Below are positions 7,398 through 15,400 of a DNA stretch of 23,150 nucleotides, one piece after another (positions within the stretch are counted from its first letter, which is position 1; the number at the start of each line of letters is the position of its first letter). Position numbers and translations under genes: made by a program. Where the stretch lies: the NCBI GenBank assembly GCA_030637745.1, contig DAOWFX010000128.1, positions 1-23,150 of the forward strand, in the 5' to 3' direction. This stretch comes from JAGLOK01 sp023139005. Its GTDB lineage: Bacteria > Bacillota > Clostridia > Christensenellales > UMGS416. Below the pieces are notes generated by a model. It had not been told where the DNA came from and did not search any database. It saw nothing but the letters and a program-made list of their open reading frames with translations.

Positions 7398-8938
7398 AAC
7401 CTTTTTTCCTCCCTAAAGTGTGATCCCACAGATTCATCACGATCCAATGCACTACGTACTATCTCATGTGCAGTTTGTGCCATATTATATAGCTCCATTT
7501 CGCGGATTGTATCAAGCGATACATCCTCAAGCTTATTGAGCAAACTTTCCGTGTGCGGAAGTGCAAAGGTTTTGAGACAATATTTGCTTCTGATAATACC
7601 ACAGTACTTGATCATAATTCCTTTGAGATCGATGATTTCTTTTTCCACATCGATAGCATGTGATTGATGTTTGATATTCGGATAACTTAGTCCGGCGTTT
7701 CGTTTTGTGTAGTTTTCACTAATGTACTTTGCACATCGTCTTCCGAAGACTACGCATTCCAGTGTTGAATTGCTGGCAAGACGGTTTGCACCGTGCACAC
7801 CAGTGTTTGCAGCTTCTCCGATTGCATAAAGACCCTTGATGTTTGTTGTTCCATGTAGATCAGTCTTGATACCACCCATGAAATAGTGCTGTACTGGACC
7901 TACTGGGATAACATCCTTTGACATCTCAATGCCATGCTTTAAACATTCTGCATATATTGTCGGAAATCGTTCTTTTAAGAATTCTTGTGATTGGTGCGTA
8001 ATATCAAGCTTCACATATGGGGATTTCTGTCGCTTGATTTCAATAAAGATCTCTCGTGCAACTATATCCCTAGGTGCAAGTTCACTCATCTCATGTCGGC
8101 CAACCATAAAGCGTTCGTCTGCATCATTATGAAGTGTAGCGCCTTCACCGCGCACAGCTTCTGAAATCAGAAAGCATTGCTTATTACGATTTTCGATAGT
8201 ATAGAGTCCTGTTGGATGGAACTGTACAAATTCCATATCATTTAGTTGTGCACCAGCTCTTTGCGAAAGTGCAATACCATCCGCTGTTGCAACAGAAGGG
8301 TTTGTGGTATATCGATAGACTTGTCCGATACCGCCCGTTGCGATGATGACTTGATTGGTTAAATAGACATACCATGCATTTTCTTGTTGCACCAAAATAC
8401 CATACACACCAGATGCATCTGTTAGAACATCAGCAACAAATGTGTCCTCTTGCATTTCTACATTATCAAGTAACGACACAGAGACTCTGAGCTTTTCGAC
8501 GATTTCAGCACCTGTAGCATCTCCTCCACATCGCAGGATTCTGCGCATACGGTGTCCACCTTCCTGTGCAGTTAGAAGATGACCTTTTTTGTCCATATCA
8601 AAATTAACACCCAATTCTATCAACGATTCAATATCACGTGGACCTTCCTCAACAATTACTTGTACAGCTTCTGGATCACATAATCCAGCACCGGCCGTGA
8701 TGGTATCATTAAAATGATACTCAATACGATCATCTTTCTCTGTTACTGCTGCAATACCACCTTGTGCTAGATTTGATGATGAGTCATCGACATCCTGCTT
8801 GGTAAATAATATGCATTGAAGCGCCGGGTCGAGGTTGTATGCAGCATAGAGCCCTGCAAGACCACTACCAACTATCGCTACATCGGTTTGAAGGACTGTT
8901 ATATCTGAAATATTCAAGTCTGCTATGTATCGTTTCAT
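7391..8938 (-). CDS. nadB: L-aspartate oxidase
   Basis: A 515-residue FAD enzyme that oxidises L-aspartate to iminoaspartate, which NadA condenses with dihydroxyacetone phosphate. In an anaerobe fumarate is the likely electron acceptor (family knowledge). The N-terminal dinucleotide fold is GSGLAGLYAA (24-33). Succinate dehydrogenase/fumarate reductase-type motifs follow: SSNLAQGG, GGHRMRRILRCGGDATG, QFHPTGL, RGEGATLHN, and near the C terminus the FAD motif GLYAIGEAANTGVHGANRLA with SLE replaced by STLE. The length matches the family. It lies 7 bases after nadA and overlaps nadC, so the three genes form one operon. Confidence 0.97.
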   Translation of the reverse strand: MKRYIADLNISDITVLQTDVAIVGSGLAGLYAAYNLDPALQCILFTKQDVDDSSSNLAQGGIAAVTEKDDRIEYHFNDTITAGAGLCDPEAVQVIVEEGPRDIESLIELGVNFDMDKKGHLLTAQEGGHRMRRILRCGGDATGAEIVEKLRVSVSLLDNVEMQEDTFVADVLTDASGVYGILVQQENAWYVYLTNQVIIATGGIGQVYRYTTNPSVATADGIALSQRAGAQLNDMEFVQFHPTGLYTIENRNKQCFLISEAVRGEGATLHNDADERFMVGRHEMSELAPRDIVAREIFIEIKRQKSPYVKLDITHQSQEFLKERFPTIYAECLKHGIEMSKDVIPVGPVQHYFMGGIKTDLHGTTNIKGLYAIGEAANTGVHGANRLASNSTLECVVFGRRCAKYISENYTKRNAGLSYPNIKHQSHAIDVEKEIIDLKGIMIKYCGIIRSKYCLKTFALPHTESLLNKLEDVSLDTIREMELYNMAQTAHEIVRSALDRDESVGSHFREEKRLC

Positions 8939-8945
8939 AGTTCTC

Positions 8946-9848
8946 CTACTTTACCGCGAGCATTCTATCAAGGCTGATCCTTGCTCTGTTCATTAATTCT
9001 TCTTTGAGTATAATCTCATGTTCCATATTCTCTAAAGAGGCCAACACATCTTCAATATGCGTTTTCTTCATATTGACACATACCAACTTTGGTGATGCCA
9101 TATAAAACTTTTTATCAGGGTTCTGGTTTTGCAAGATGTGTAGTATACCCATTTCAGTTGCAATGATGAACTGATCATGCGTGGATTCTTTTGCATAATT
9201 GATGATCTGTGCTGTGCTTCCTACAAAGTGTGCTTGATCTACAACATCCGGTGTACACTCTGGGTGGACTAATAGCTGTGCATCCGGTAGCGCTTCCTTT
9301 GCTTTTTGCACCTCATCGACTAATACTCTTTTGTGTACGATGCAATAGCCCTTATGCAAGATGATCTCCTTTTCAGGTACTTGGGCTGCGACATAACTTC
9401 CCAAGTTTTCATCGGGAACAAATATTATTTTGTCTTGCTCAAGCGACCTTACTACCTTCACTGCATTGGATGATGTACAGCAGACATCGCTTTCAGCCTT
9501 TGCTTCTGCAGAAGAATTCACATAGCAGACCACGGCAGCATCGGGATGCTCGGATCTATGATCGATGATAGCCTGTGCATCGACCATATCAGCCATTGGG
9601 CATCCAGCTGTTAATACGGGTAGCAATACTGTTTTGTTTGGATTGAGTATTTTCGCACTTTCAGCCATGAAGCGAACGCCGCAAAATACAATGACATCAC
9701 ATTCCACATCCAGTGCTTTGCGACTAAGCTCCAGCGAGTCGCCTACAAAGTCTGCAATGGCTTGAACTGCACCATCTTGATATATATGCGCTAGTATGAT
9801 AGCGTTCTTTTCTTTTTTCAGCTTTGTTATTTTCTCTTGTATTGTCAT
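8946..9848 (-). CDS. nadA: Quinolinate synthase
   Basis: A 300-residue [4Fe-4S] enzyme that makes quinolinate from iminoaspartate and dihydroxyacetone phosphate. The three cluster cysteines are seen in the expected contexts: AGCPMAD, VHPEC and KLVCVNMKKT. Other signatures are ILAHIYQ (family variant of LAHxYQ), GDSLELSRKA, VFCGVRFMAESAKILNP, CYVNSSAEAKAESDVCCTSSNA and FVPDENLGSYVA. I chose the ATG at 9848 because GAGGAG is 7 bases upstream; the upstream TTG at 9863 lies before that site. The short, three-fold repeated architecture matches the compact NadA type. It is the first gene of nadA-nadB-nadC and has its own promoter. I could not see a convincing NiaR or NrtR operator. Confidence 0.97.
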   Translation of the reverse strand: MTIQEKITKLKKEKNAIILAHIYQDGAVQAIADFVGDSLELSRKALDVECDVIVFCGVRFMAESAKILNPNKTVLLPVLTAGCPMADMVDAQAIIDHRSEHPDAAVVCYVNSSAEAKAESDVCCTSSNAVKVVRSLEQDKIIFVPDENLGSYVAAQVPEKEIILHKGYCIVHKRVLVDEVQKAKEALPDAQLLVHPECTPDVVDQAHFVGSTAQIINYAKESTHDQFIIATEMGILHILQNQNPDKKFYMASPKLVCVNMKKTHIEDVLASLENMEHEIILKEELMNRARISLDRMLAVK

Positions 9849-9898
9849 AAGGATTCTCCTCAATCAGCTTGTTGATTTTTATGATTAAATTTGTTTGT

Positions 9899-9927
9899 AT
9901 AATAGTGTTTATATGTATATTTGTCAA
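9899..9927 (-). promoter_or_regulatory. Promoter of nadA-nadB-nadC
   Basis: On the minus strand a perfect TTGACA (9927-9922), a 17-base spacer and TATTAT (9904-9899) form a near-consensus housekeeping promoter, with the -10 box 50 bases before the nadA ATG. It sits after the ATPase gene on the same strand, so the nad operon does not depend on read-through from that gene. Confidence 0.8.
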
Positions 9928-9942
9928 TGTAGCTATCATGTA

Positions 9943-10746
9943 TTACAGTCTTTTTATGAATCTTTCTGGACAGTTTATAAAGTCCTTTAACAGCTCTACT
10001 GAAGGAAGCTTGTCCCATTTTGTTGTTGTAGGTGGTGCTTCATCCATATTGTAGATTATTGCTTTGTCATAGGCAAGCAAGATGGGTGAATGAGTTGCGA
10101 TAATAAACTGACAGTTTTGTTCATTGCTCATTTGCATTAGCAATGATAAAAGAGACAATTGCCTAAGAGGAGACAACGGTACCTCAGGCTCATCTAATAG
10201 ATATAGACCATTAGGAACTATTCTCTCTAAAAACAAACGCAAAAAACTTTCGCCATGTGACGCTTCACTTAACAAGTCTTCGCCATACTTTTGTTGCATT
10301 TGATTTAAACTGTTTTCATAGGCCGCAGTAGCTTGATTTTTCGCAAATTGAGATCTGTCAGCATATTCGATACTTACTCGCTTTAATTCATTATTCATTT
10401 CACTTTGCTGCCTTGACAGAGAAAGCACAAAGTTGAAAAAATCCTCGCTTCTTAAAAAAAATTTGCTTCTGGGTTGTTTTTTAAAAGTATGAGAAATTGT
10501 ATTTGCAAAAGGTTTGAGATGAGTCAAACTGTCATCGTGACTGGCACTCGCCCTTCCTACAGAGGGAAGCTTTAGCTTTATAGCTAAGGCTTCAAGTAGT
10601 GTTGATTTCCCACTACCGTTTTCACCTGCTATAAACGTTATAGGGGCATCAAAAGAAAGTTCAGAGATTTGATTTATTGAAGGGATATTAAATGGCCAAA
10701 TTTCAGGCTTGTCACTTGGAAGTGTAATTTTGCTTAGATAAATCAT
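9943..10746 (-). CDS. AAA/ABC-like ATPase of unknown function
   Basis: A 267-residue soluble ATPase of the SMC/RecF/OLD-like kind (AAA family ATPase). Walker A is GENGSGKST (41-49), a degenerate ABC signature lies around SHGES (163-167), Walker B is LYLLDEPE (181-188) with Asp185/Glu186, and the switch histidine is ATHS (His219). Between Walker A and the signature there is only a short helical insert (about 100-160) instead of a long coiled coil. No nuclease (TOPRIM) or membrane part is present. I chose the ATG at 10746: a promoter -10 box overlaps the only other upstream in-frame starts (10755 and 10770), and no Shine-Dalgarno is visible for any of them. It is followed on the same strand by nadA but separated by a promoter. 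Its role is not evident; a lone ATPase next to housekeeping genes could be in DNA repair, phage defence or metal/cofactor handling. Confidence 0.85.
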   Translation of the reverse strand: MIYLSKITLPSDKPEIWPFNIPSINQISELSFDAPITFIAGENGSGKSTLLEALAIKLKLPSVGRASASHDDSLTHLKPFANTISHTFKKQPRSKFFLRSEDFFNFVLSLSRQQSEMNNELKRVSIEYADRSQFAKNQATAAYENSLNQMQQKYGEDLLSEASHGESFLRLFLERIVPNGLYLLDEPEVPLSPLRQLSLLSLLMQMSNEQNCQFIIATHSPILLAYDKAIIYNMDEAPPTTTKWDKLPSVELLKDFINCPERFIKRL

Positions 10747-10753
10747 ACGAAAC

Positions 10754-10762
10754 ATTATAACA
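10754..10762 (-). promoter_or_regulatory. Extended -10 promoter giving a probably leaderless mRNA
   Basis: On the minus strand TGTTATAAT (10762-10754) is a perfect extended -10 box. I see no good -35 box. Transcription should start about 6-8 bases downstream, at 10748-10746, which coincides with the ATG at 10746. The absence of a Shine-Dalgarno sequence fits leaderless translation. Confidence 0.55.
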
Positions 10763-10846
10763 TGAATCAATATTTAAGTATAAACAAGTTGATTTAATGA
10801 ATGTATTGTGAGAAAATATTTTAACAAAAGATTAAGAGGTTACAAT

Positions 10847-11611
10847 TTGGGTGTAATATATTTTTTAATAGCAATTTTTGCAACAACAATAGGTGCAGGT
10901 GCCGGTCTCAGTGGCGGAGTAATAATCAAACCTGCACTTGATACATTGGGTAATTACAATCTTTTTGTAATAGGAGTGTTATCTTCTGCTACAGTACTTT
11001 CTATGGCGATTGTATCAACTACAAGATGTTTTTTTCAAGGTATTAAAATAGATAAAAAACTTATTGCTCTGACAATAGGTGCTATTATCGGTGGATTTTT
11101 GGGTAAAGAAGTATTTTCGTTTTTTTATCTACGTATTGATGAGAAAATGCTTACTACAATACAAGCGGGTATAATAATACTGTTATTATCCATTACACTC
11201 CTTAGAAGCAAATTACCTGATTGGCATATAAAAAACATTTTTGTCACAATTACAATTGGTTTAATTTTAGGAACATTGTCATCTTTCTTAGGAATAGGTG
11301 GGGGGCCAATAAACGTTGCAGTGCTTTGTATGTTTTTTGCAATGGATATAAAAAAAGCTGCCACAGGCTCTATATTTATAATTCTTTTTTCTCAAATAAC
11401 AAAACTTTTAACTATTACACTGACATCAGGCTTTGGCGCATTTGATTACTCAATGCTCTTATATATGATACCAGGTGGAGTACTAGGTGGATTTATAGGG
11501 ATATGGTTAAAGGGAAAGTTAGAAAATAAGCATATAGAAGTACTATTTTATATTGTTGTATCATGTGTAATTATGCTTAATTTATATAACATTATAATGC
11601 TAAACATATAA
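10847..11611 (+). CDS. TauE/SafE family membrane permease (sulfite exporter-like)
   Basis: An approximately 254-residue polytopic membrane protein with about seven or eight helices in two repeated halves. Each half begins with a glycine-rich motif: GAGAGLSGGVIIKPAL in the first and FLGIGGGPINVAVL in the second, the TauE/SafE signature. Members move sulfonates, sulfite or other small organic anions; the substrate here cannot be read. A GTG at 10808 in the same frame would add 13 mostly basic residues but has no ribosome binding site. AAGAGG (10834-10839) sits 7 bases before the TTG at 10847, and the resulting N terminus goes straight into helix 1 as is usual, so I prefer that start. It is divergent from the ATPase gene and has no clear terminator after it. 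Confidence 0.88.
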   Translation: MGVIYFLIAIFATTIGAGAGLSGGVIIKPALDTLGNYNLFVIGVLSSATVLSMAIVSTTRCFFQGIKIDKKLIALTIGAIIGGFLGKEVFSFFYLRIDEKMLTTIQAGIIILLLSITLLRSKLPDWHIKNIFVTITIGLILGTLSSFLGIGGGPINVAVLCMFFAMDIKKAATGSIFIILFSQITKLLTITLTSGFGAFDYSMLLYMIPGGVLGGFIGIWLKGKLENKHIEVLFYIVVSCVIMLNLYNIIMLNI

Positions 11612-11650
11612 ATTACAATCAATTATCTCGAAAACACTAGAAATAGCAAC

Positions 11651-11670
11651 AAAAACAAATAAAAACAAAT
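11651..11670. repeat. Tandem 10-bp A-rich repeat, possible DeoR operator
   Basis: AAAAACAAAT occurs twice in exact tandem, one helical turn apart, just upstream of the -35 box of the deoR-type gene. A related CAACAAAAC box lies between that promoter's -35 and -10 boxes (11688-11696), and another CAACAAAAA at 11648-11656. Several DeoR-family repressors bind A/T-rich repeats containing TGTTT (AAACA). Assigning these as the operator is inference. Confidence 0.45.
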
Positions 11671-11679
11671 AAAATACTG

Positions 11680-11708
11680 TTGACACCAACAAAACATAGG
11701 CATATAAT
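11680..11708 (+). promoter_or_regulatory. Perfect housekeeping promoter of the deoR-E2-E3-E1 operon
   Basis: TTGACA (11680-11685) and TATAAT (11703-11708) are both perfect consensus boxes separated by exactly 17 bases, 48 bases before the ATG of the regulator. A promoter this strong normally needs a repressor, which fits the DeoR-family gene it drives and the repeats around it. Confidence 0.9.
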
Positions 11709-11755
11709 TGCATTAAGTTGGTATTGCGTTGTATTTTTTTACAAAAGGAGAAAAC

Positions 11756-12517
11756 ATGAGTACAAGATTTCCGCAAGAAAGACGCGATTATATCGTCAAG
11801 AAGCTAAAAAGCGAAGGAAAGATAAGGGTATCTGAATTATCCGCGCTATTTGAGGTGTCTTCTGAAACCATTCGAAAGGACTTGAAGTACCTTGAGAAGA
11901 TGGGGATTGCCAAAAAAGGCTATGGTGGTGCAGTCATATCCAACGAGCGCTTAGAGCCTAGCTTTAACGAAAAAACAATTAAATCCCGTAATGAAAAAGA
12001 AAAAATTGCAAGAGCTACGGCAGACTTTATTGAAGATGGCACTATCCTTTTAATGGATGCAGGAAGTACCGTGTTTACATTGGCATCCATGTTGGGGCTC
12101 AAAAAGGAGCTATCTGTATTTACCAATGCGCCAAAGACGGCGCAGATATTAGATGATTATAAGATAAAGACATACCTACTCGGTGGTGAGTTGAGATCAA
12201 ACTCCAACGCACTCGTAGGAGGTTGGGCAATACGTGCACTTAGTGATATTAAGGCTGACATTGCTATCATTGGTACCAGTGGGTTTGAAGGAAGAGAAGG
12301 TCCTTGTGTAGAAAACTTTGCAGAAGATGAAATAAAAAAAGCAATGATCAAGAGCGCAAATAAGGTCATTGTAATCGGAGACTCAAACAAGGCACACTAC
12401 TCTTCGATGATTAAATTCTGTAATTGGGAAGATGTTGATGTTTTCATTACAGATGATGCGTTACCCAAAGAAGTACAAGAAGAGATCAACAGTAAAACAA
12501 AACTGATTATAGTATAA
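11756..12517 (+). CDS. DeoR/GlpR-family transcriptional regulator
   Basis: A 253-residue repressor-type regulator. The N-terminal winged helix-turn-helix of the DeoR family covers about residues 6-56 (IRVSELSALFEVSSETIRKD). The C-terminal DeoR sensor domain (about 75-235) has an isomerase-like phosphosugar-binding fold with the motifs LMDAGSTV (99-106), LLGGELR (141-147), IIGTSG (171-176) and VIGDSNKA (206-213). Effectors of this family are usually phosphorylated sugars or polyols. I chose the ATG at 11756 because AAAAGGAG lies 5 bases upstream. The gene is 16 bases before the E2 gene and is the first gene behind a perfect promoter, so it probably represses its own operon. A sugar-phosphate-type sensor in front of a dehydrogenase complex is a clue to the substrate class but not proof. 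Confidence 0.95.
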   Translation: MSTRFPQERRDYIVKKLKSEGKIRVSELSALFEVSSETIRKDLKYLEKMGIAKKGYGGAVISNERLEPSFNEKTIKSRNEKEKIARATADFIEDGTILLMDAGSTVFTLASMLGLKKELSVFTNAPKTAQILDDYKIKTYLLGGELRSNSNALVGGWAIRALSDIKADIAIIGTSGFEGREGPCVENFAEDEIKKAMIKSANKVIVIGDSNKAHYSSMIKFCNWEDVDVFITDDALPKEVQEEINSKTKLIIV

Positions 12518-12533
12518 AAATTTGGAGGATGAT

Positions 12534-13862
12534 ATGGCACAAGTAGTCATAATGCCACGACAGGGAATCAGCGTAGAAAGCTGTATTTTGGTAGAGTGGA
12601 AAAAGAGCGTTGGCGATGCAGTGAAAAAGGGCGATATACTCTTTGTTTACGAAACAGACAAAGCAGTCTTTGAAGAGGAAGCAACAGAAGACGGAGTAAT
12701 GCTCAAACAGCTCTGGGAAGAAGGCGATGATGTTGTCTGCCTTGAAAATGTTTGCATCATAGGCAGCGAGGGTGAAGACATTTCACAGTTTGAAGCAACT
12801 ACAGACAATAAACCAAGCAAAGATGAAGCAAAAGAGGAAACAGCAGAAGTAGCAGTAAAAGAAACTATTGAAACGGTTGCTTCAGAGATCACTTCAACTG
12901 GAAGAATGAAAATATCTCCTCGTGCAAAAAACCTTGCAGAAAAAAGCAATGCAGACTTAAGTGTTGCACAAGCGTCCGGTCCTGAAGGCCGTATAATTGA
13001 GCGCGATATAAAAACGCTAATAAAAAATGGTGCAAAAGTTACATCAGCTGTGGGGGACTATGCAGGTGGTGCGATTGGTACCGGCCTTGCAGGAAGTGTT
13101 ACATCCAATGACCTTGGTGGCATTTCACCTAGGAAAGCAAATATAGATGTAAATGCTTATAATGAAGTTAAAACTACAAACATGCGCAAGATAATAGGCA
13201 AAGCAATGCATGGATCATTGTCTCAAATGGCACAACTTACGCTGAATTCATCTTTTGATGCTACTCAAATATTTGAGTTTAGAAAAAATATTAAAACTAA
13301 AAAAGAAGAGCTGGGACTAAGCAATATAACTATTAATGATATGGTGCTGTTTGCAGTATCTAGAGTGCTGTTGAAACATGCAGATCTTAACGCGCACTTC
13401 TTAGGCGATACAATTCGTCACTATGAAACTGCCAATATCGGTGTTGCAGTAGATGCTGAAAGAGGACTTATGGTACCTACGCTCTTCGAGGCATCACAGA
13501 TGTCTCTCAATGATCTTTCACAGAATGCAAAAAGCATCATTGACCAAGCACGTACAGGTCAAATATCTCCTGATTTATTAACCGGCGGAACTTTTACTGT
13601 AACAAACCTTGGAACTCTTGGAGTTGAAAGCTTCACACCGGTAATAAATCCTCCACAAACTGCGATTTTGGGAGTATGTGCACTAACTACAAAATTAAAA
13701 CCAGACGGAACACCATATCAAGCAATGGGACTATCACTTACATTTGACCACAAAGCAGTAGATGGAGCCCCCGCTGCAGTATTCTTAAAGGACTTATGTG
13801 AATATCTTGCAAGCTTTTCAAGTAATCTTGCATTAGAGGCGGCTCAAGGAGTACTAGTATGA
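12534..13862 (+). CDS. Dihydrolipoamide acyltransferase (E2) of a 2-oxoacid/acetoin dehydrogenase complex
   Basis: A 442-residue E2 core protein that transfers the acyl group from its lipoyl arm to CoA. There is one lipoyl domain (about 1-78) with the modified lysine at Lys43 in ETDKAVFE. An acidic/Thr-rich linker follows, then a peripheral subunit-binding domain (about 124-163, ISPRAKNLAEK and GPEGRIIERDI), a Gly/Ala linker, and the catalytic domain (about 210-442). The catalytic histidine and aspartate are in HKAVDG (His406, Asp410). I chose the ATG at 12534 because GGAGG at 12524-12528 precedes it; the TTG at 12522 is upstream of that site. The stop overlaps the E3 start as ATGA. The sequence does not tell acetyl, branched-chain or acetoin-type specificity. 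Lipoylation needs a ligase or LipA/LipB not found in the window. Confidence 0.95.
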   Translation: MAQVVIMPRQGISVESCILVEWKKSVGDAVKKGDILFVYETDKAVFEEEATEDGVMLKQLWEEGDDVVCLENVCIIGSEGEDISQFEATTDNKPSKDEAKEETAEVAVKETIETVASEITSTGRMKISPRAKNLAEKSNADLSVAQASGPEGRIIERDIKTLIKNGAKVTSAVGDYAGGAIGTGLAGSVTSNDLGGISPRKANIDVNAYNEVKTTNMRKIIGKAMHGSLSQMAQLTLNSSFDATQIFEFRKNIKTKKEELGLSNITINDMVLFAVSRVLLKHADLNAHFLGDTIRHYETANIGVAVDAERGLMVPTLFEASQMSLNDLSQNAKSIIDQARTGQISPDLLTGGTFTVTNLGTLGVESFTPVINPPQTAILGVCALTTKLKPDGTPYQAMGLSLTFDHKAVDGAPAAVFLKDLCEYLASFSSNLALEAAQGVLV

Positions 13863-15223
13863 TATATGATTTAATAGTTTTGGGCGGAGGTCCTGCGGGA
13901 TACTTAGCCTGTGAAAGGGCGGGTCATGCAGGACTTAAGGTACTACTTATTGAAAAGGAAAACATTGGTGGTGTATGTTTAAACAGAGGATGCATACCTA
14001 CAAAAACATTATTATATTCTGCAAAGATTAAAGATAGTGCTGAACATGGAAAAAAATATGGGGTAATTGCAAAAGATGTAACCATTGACCATGCGGCTGT
14101 TATCAAACGCAAAAACAAAGTAGTCAAAAAGCTGGTATCAGGTGTGAAATCGCAAGTTAAAGGAAGCGGTACAACCATTGTTGATGGAGAAGGTACTATT
14201 ACAGGAACCAGTGCAGATGGATACAGTGTTTTAGTAAATGATGAAACATATACAGCAAAAAGGCTGTTGATAGCAACAGGATCATCTCCTATTATTCCTC
14301 CTATTGAAGGACTAAAAGAAGGTATAGACAGCTCATTTGTAGCAACCAGCCGTGAAATGCTGGAGCTTATGGAAGTTCCCAAAAAGCTAATTGTAATAGG
14401 CGGTGGAGTAATAGGGCTTGAAATGGCAAGCTATTATAACTCTGCAGGAAGCGACGTTATAGTTATTGAAATGTTGCCTACAATAGGCGGCACAATAGAT
14501 AGCGACATTGCAGAATTGCTTAAAAAAGAATACACAAAAAAAGGAATTACATTTAACCTATCAAGCAAGGTAACCAAGGTAAATAAAAGCTCTGTTGTGT
14601 ATGAAAAAGATGGTGAAAGCATAAAAGTAAGTGCTGACAAAGTATTATTATCAGTTGGTCGCAAACCAAACAGCAATGGTATAGGACTTGAAAACATTAA
14701 TGTAGAAGTAGAGCGTGGCGCTATAAAAATTGATGAAAGATGCATGACAAACATTGCAAATGTATATTGTGCAGGCGATGTCAATGCAAAATCAATGCTT
14801 GCACATACCGCATACAGGCAAGCAGAAGTAGCAGTTAACAATATGTTAGGCAGAAAAGACATCATGCGATATAGTGCAATCCCAGGTGTTATATATACTA
14901 ATCCTGAAGTTGCAGGAGTAGGTCACACTAAAAAGAGCGCAGAAGATTTGGGCATGAATATCACCGAAAAAGCTATAACAATGAACTATTCCGGTAGATA
15001 TATGGCAGAAAATGAACGCGGCGAGGGTATCATCAAGATAATAGTAGACAATGAAAAAAATACTCTATGTGGTGTTCATATAATAGGAAACTATGCATCA
15101 GAGATAATAATAAGCGCCGGAATAATGATAGAAAAAGAGATGAGCATAAACGAGATTAAGGAATTGATTTTCCCTCATCCGACGGTGTCTGAAGCAATTA
15201 GGGAAGCAATCTTCCAACTGTGA
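13859..15223 (+). CDS. lpdA: Dihydrolipoyl dehydrogenase (E3)
   Basis: A 454-residue FAD/NAD disulfide oxidoreductase that reoxidises the dihydrolipoyl group of E2 and makes NADH. The FAD-binding motif GGGPAGYLA is at 9-17. The redox-active pair is GGVCLNRGC with Cys40 and Cys45. The NAD-binding motif VIGGGVIGLEMAS follows, then the second FAD motif VYCAGDVNAKSMLAHTA. The C-terminal dimerisation domain carries the catalytic pair FPHPTVSEA (His440, Glu445). It has no fused lipoyl domain. The ATG sits inside the ATGA overlap with E2, with AAGGAG upstream, so translation is coupled. Confidence 0.97.
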   Translation: MIYDLIVLGGGPAGYLACERAGHAGLKVLLIEKENIGGVCLNRGCIPTKTLLYSAKIKDSAEHGKKYGVIAKDVTIDHAAVIKRKNKVVKKLVSGVKSQVKGSGTTIVDGEGTITGTSADGYSVLVNDETYTAKRLLIATGSSPIIPPIEGLKEGIDSSFVATSREMLELMEVPKKLIVIGGGVIGLEMASYYNSAGSDVIVIEMLPTIGGTIDSDIAELLKKEYTKKGITFNLSSKVTKVNKSSVVYEKDGESIKVSADKVLLSVGRKPNSNGIGLENINVEVERGAIKIDERCMTNIANVYCAGDVNAKSMLAHTAYRQAEVAVNNMLGRKDIMRYSAIPGVIYTNPEVAGVGHTKKSAEDLGMNITEKAITMNYSGRYMAENERGEGIIKIIVDNEKNTLCGVHIIGNYASEIIISAGIMIEKEMSINEIKELIFPHPTVSEAIREAIFQL

Positions 15224-15263
15224 AGAATGCCTAAAACCGTGTAATTTTAGTGCGATATGTTTC

Positions 15264-15305
15264 GTGAAAGCAGGTCATTTATGTTAATAAACTCCCTGAT
15301 TTCAC
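15264..15305 (+). other. Imperfect stem-loop in the E3-E1 gap
   Basis: GTGAAAGCAGG (15264-15274) pairs with CCTGATTTCAC (15295-15305) over 10 of 11 positions, with a 20-base loop that can form a small inner stem (TTAT/ATAA). There is no T-run after it, so it is not a standard terminator. It lies in the only large gap (177 bases) of the operon and could be an mRNA processing, stability or attenuation element. I see no clear promoter, riboswitch or small ORF in the rest of the gap. Confidence 0.45.
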
Positions 15306-15400
15306 TCTACATCTCACTCTATCTTACAACGTTTTTATACATTCTTAGTGTTTGTATGAATTAGAAAATAAATTAATAATATGATATAGGAGAAAAACAA

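Noticed and set aside
9849..9942. NiaR or NrtR operator upstream of nadA
   Set aside because: The region is AT-rich with several partial repeats, but I could not find a convincing palindrome matching a known NAD-regulator site.
13924..14382. Minus-strand open frames antisense to E3, E2 and E1 genes
   Set aside because: All lie wholly within well-supported genes, with no ribosome binding sites and low-complexity translations.
15224..15400. Thiamine riboswitch or second promoter before the E1 gene
   Set aside because: No conserved thiamine-box motifs and no -35/-10 pair with acceptable spacing are visible; only the stem-loop is reported.
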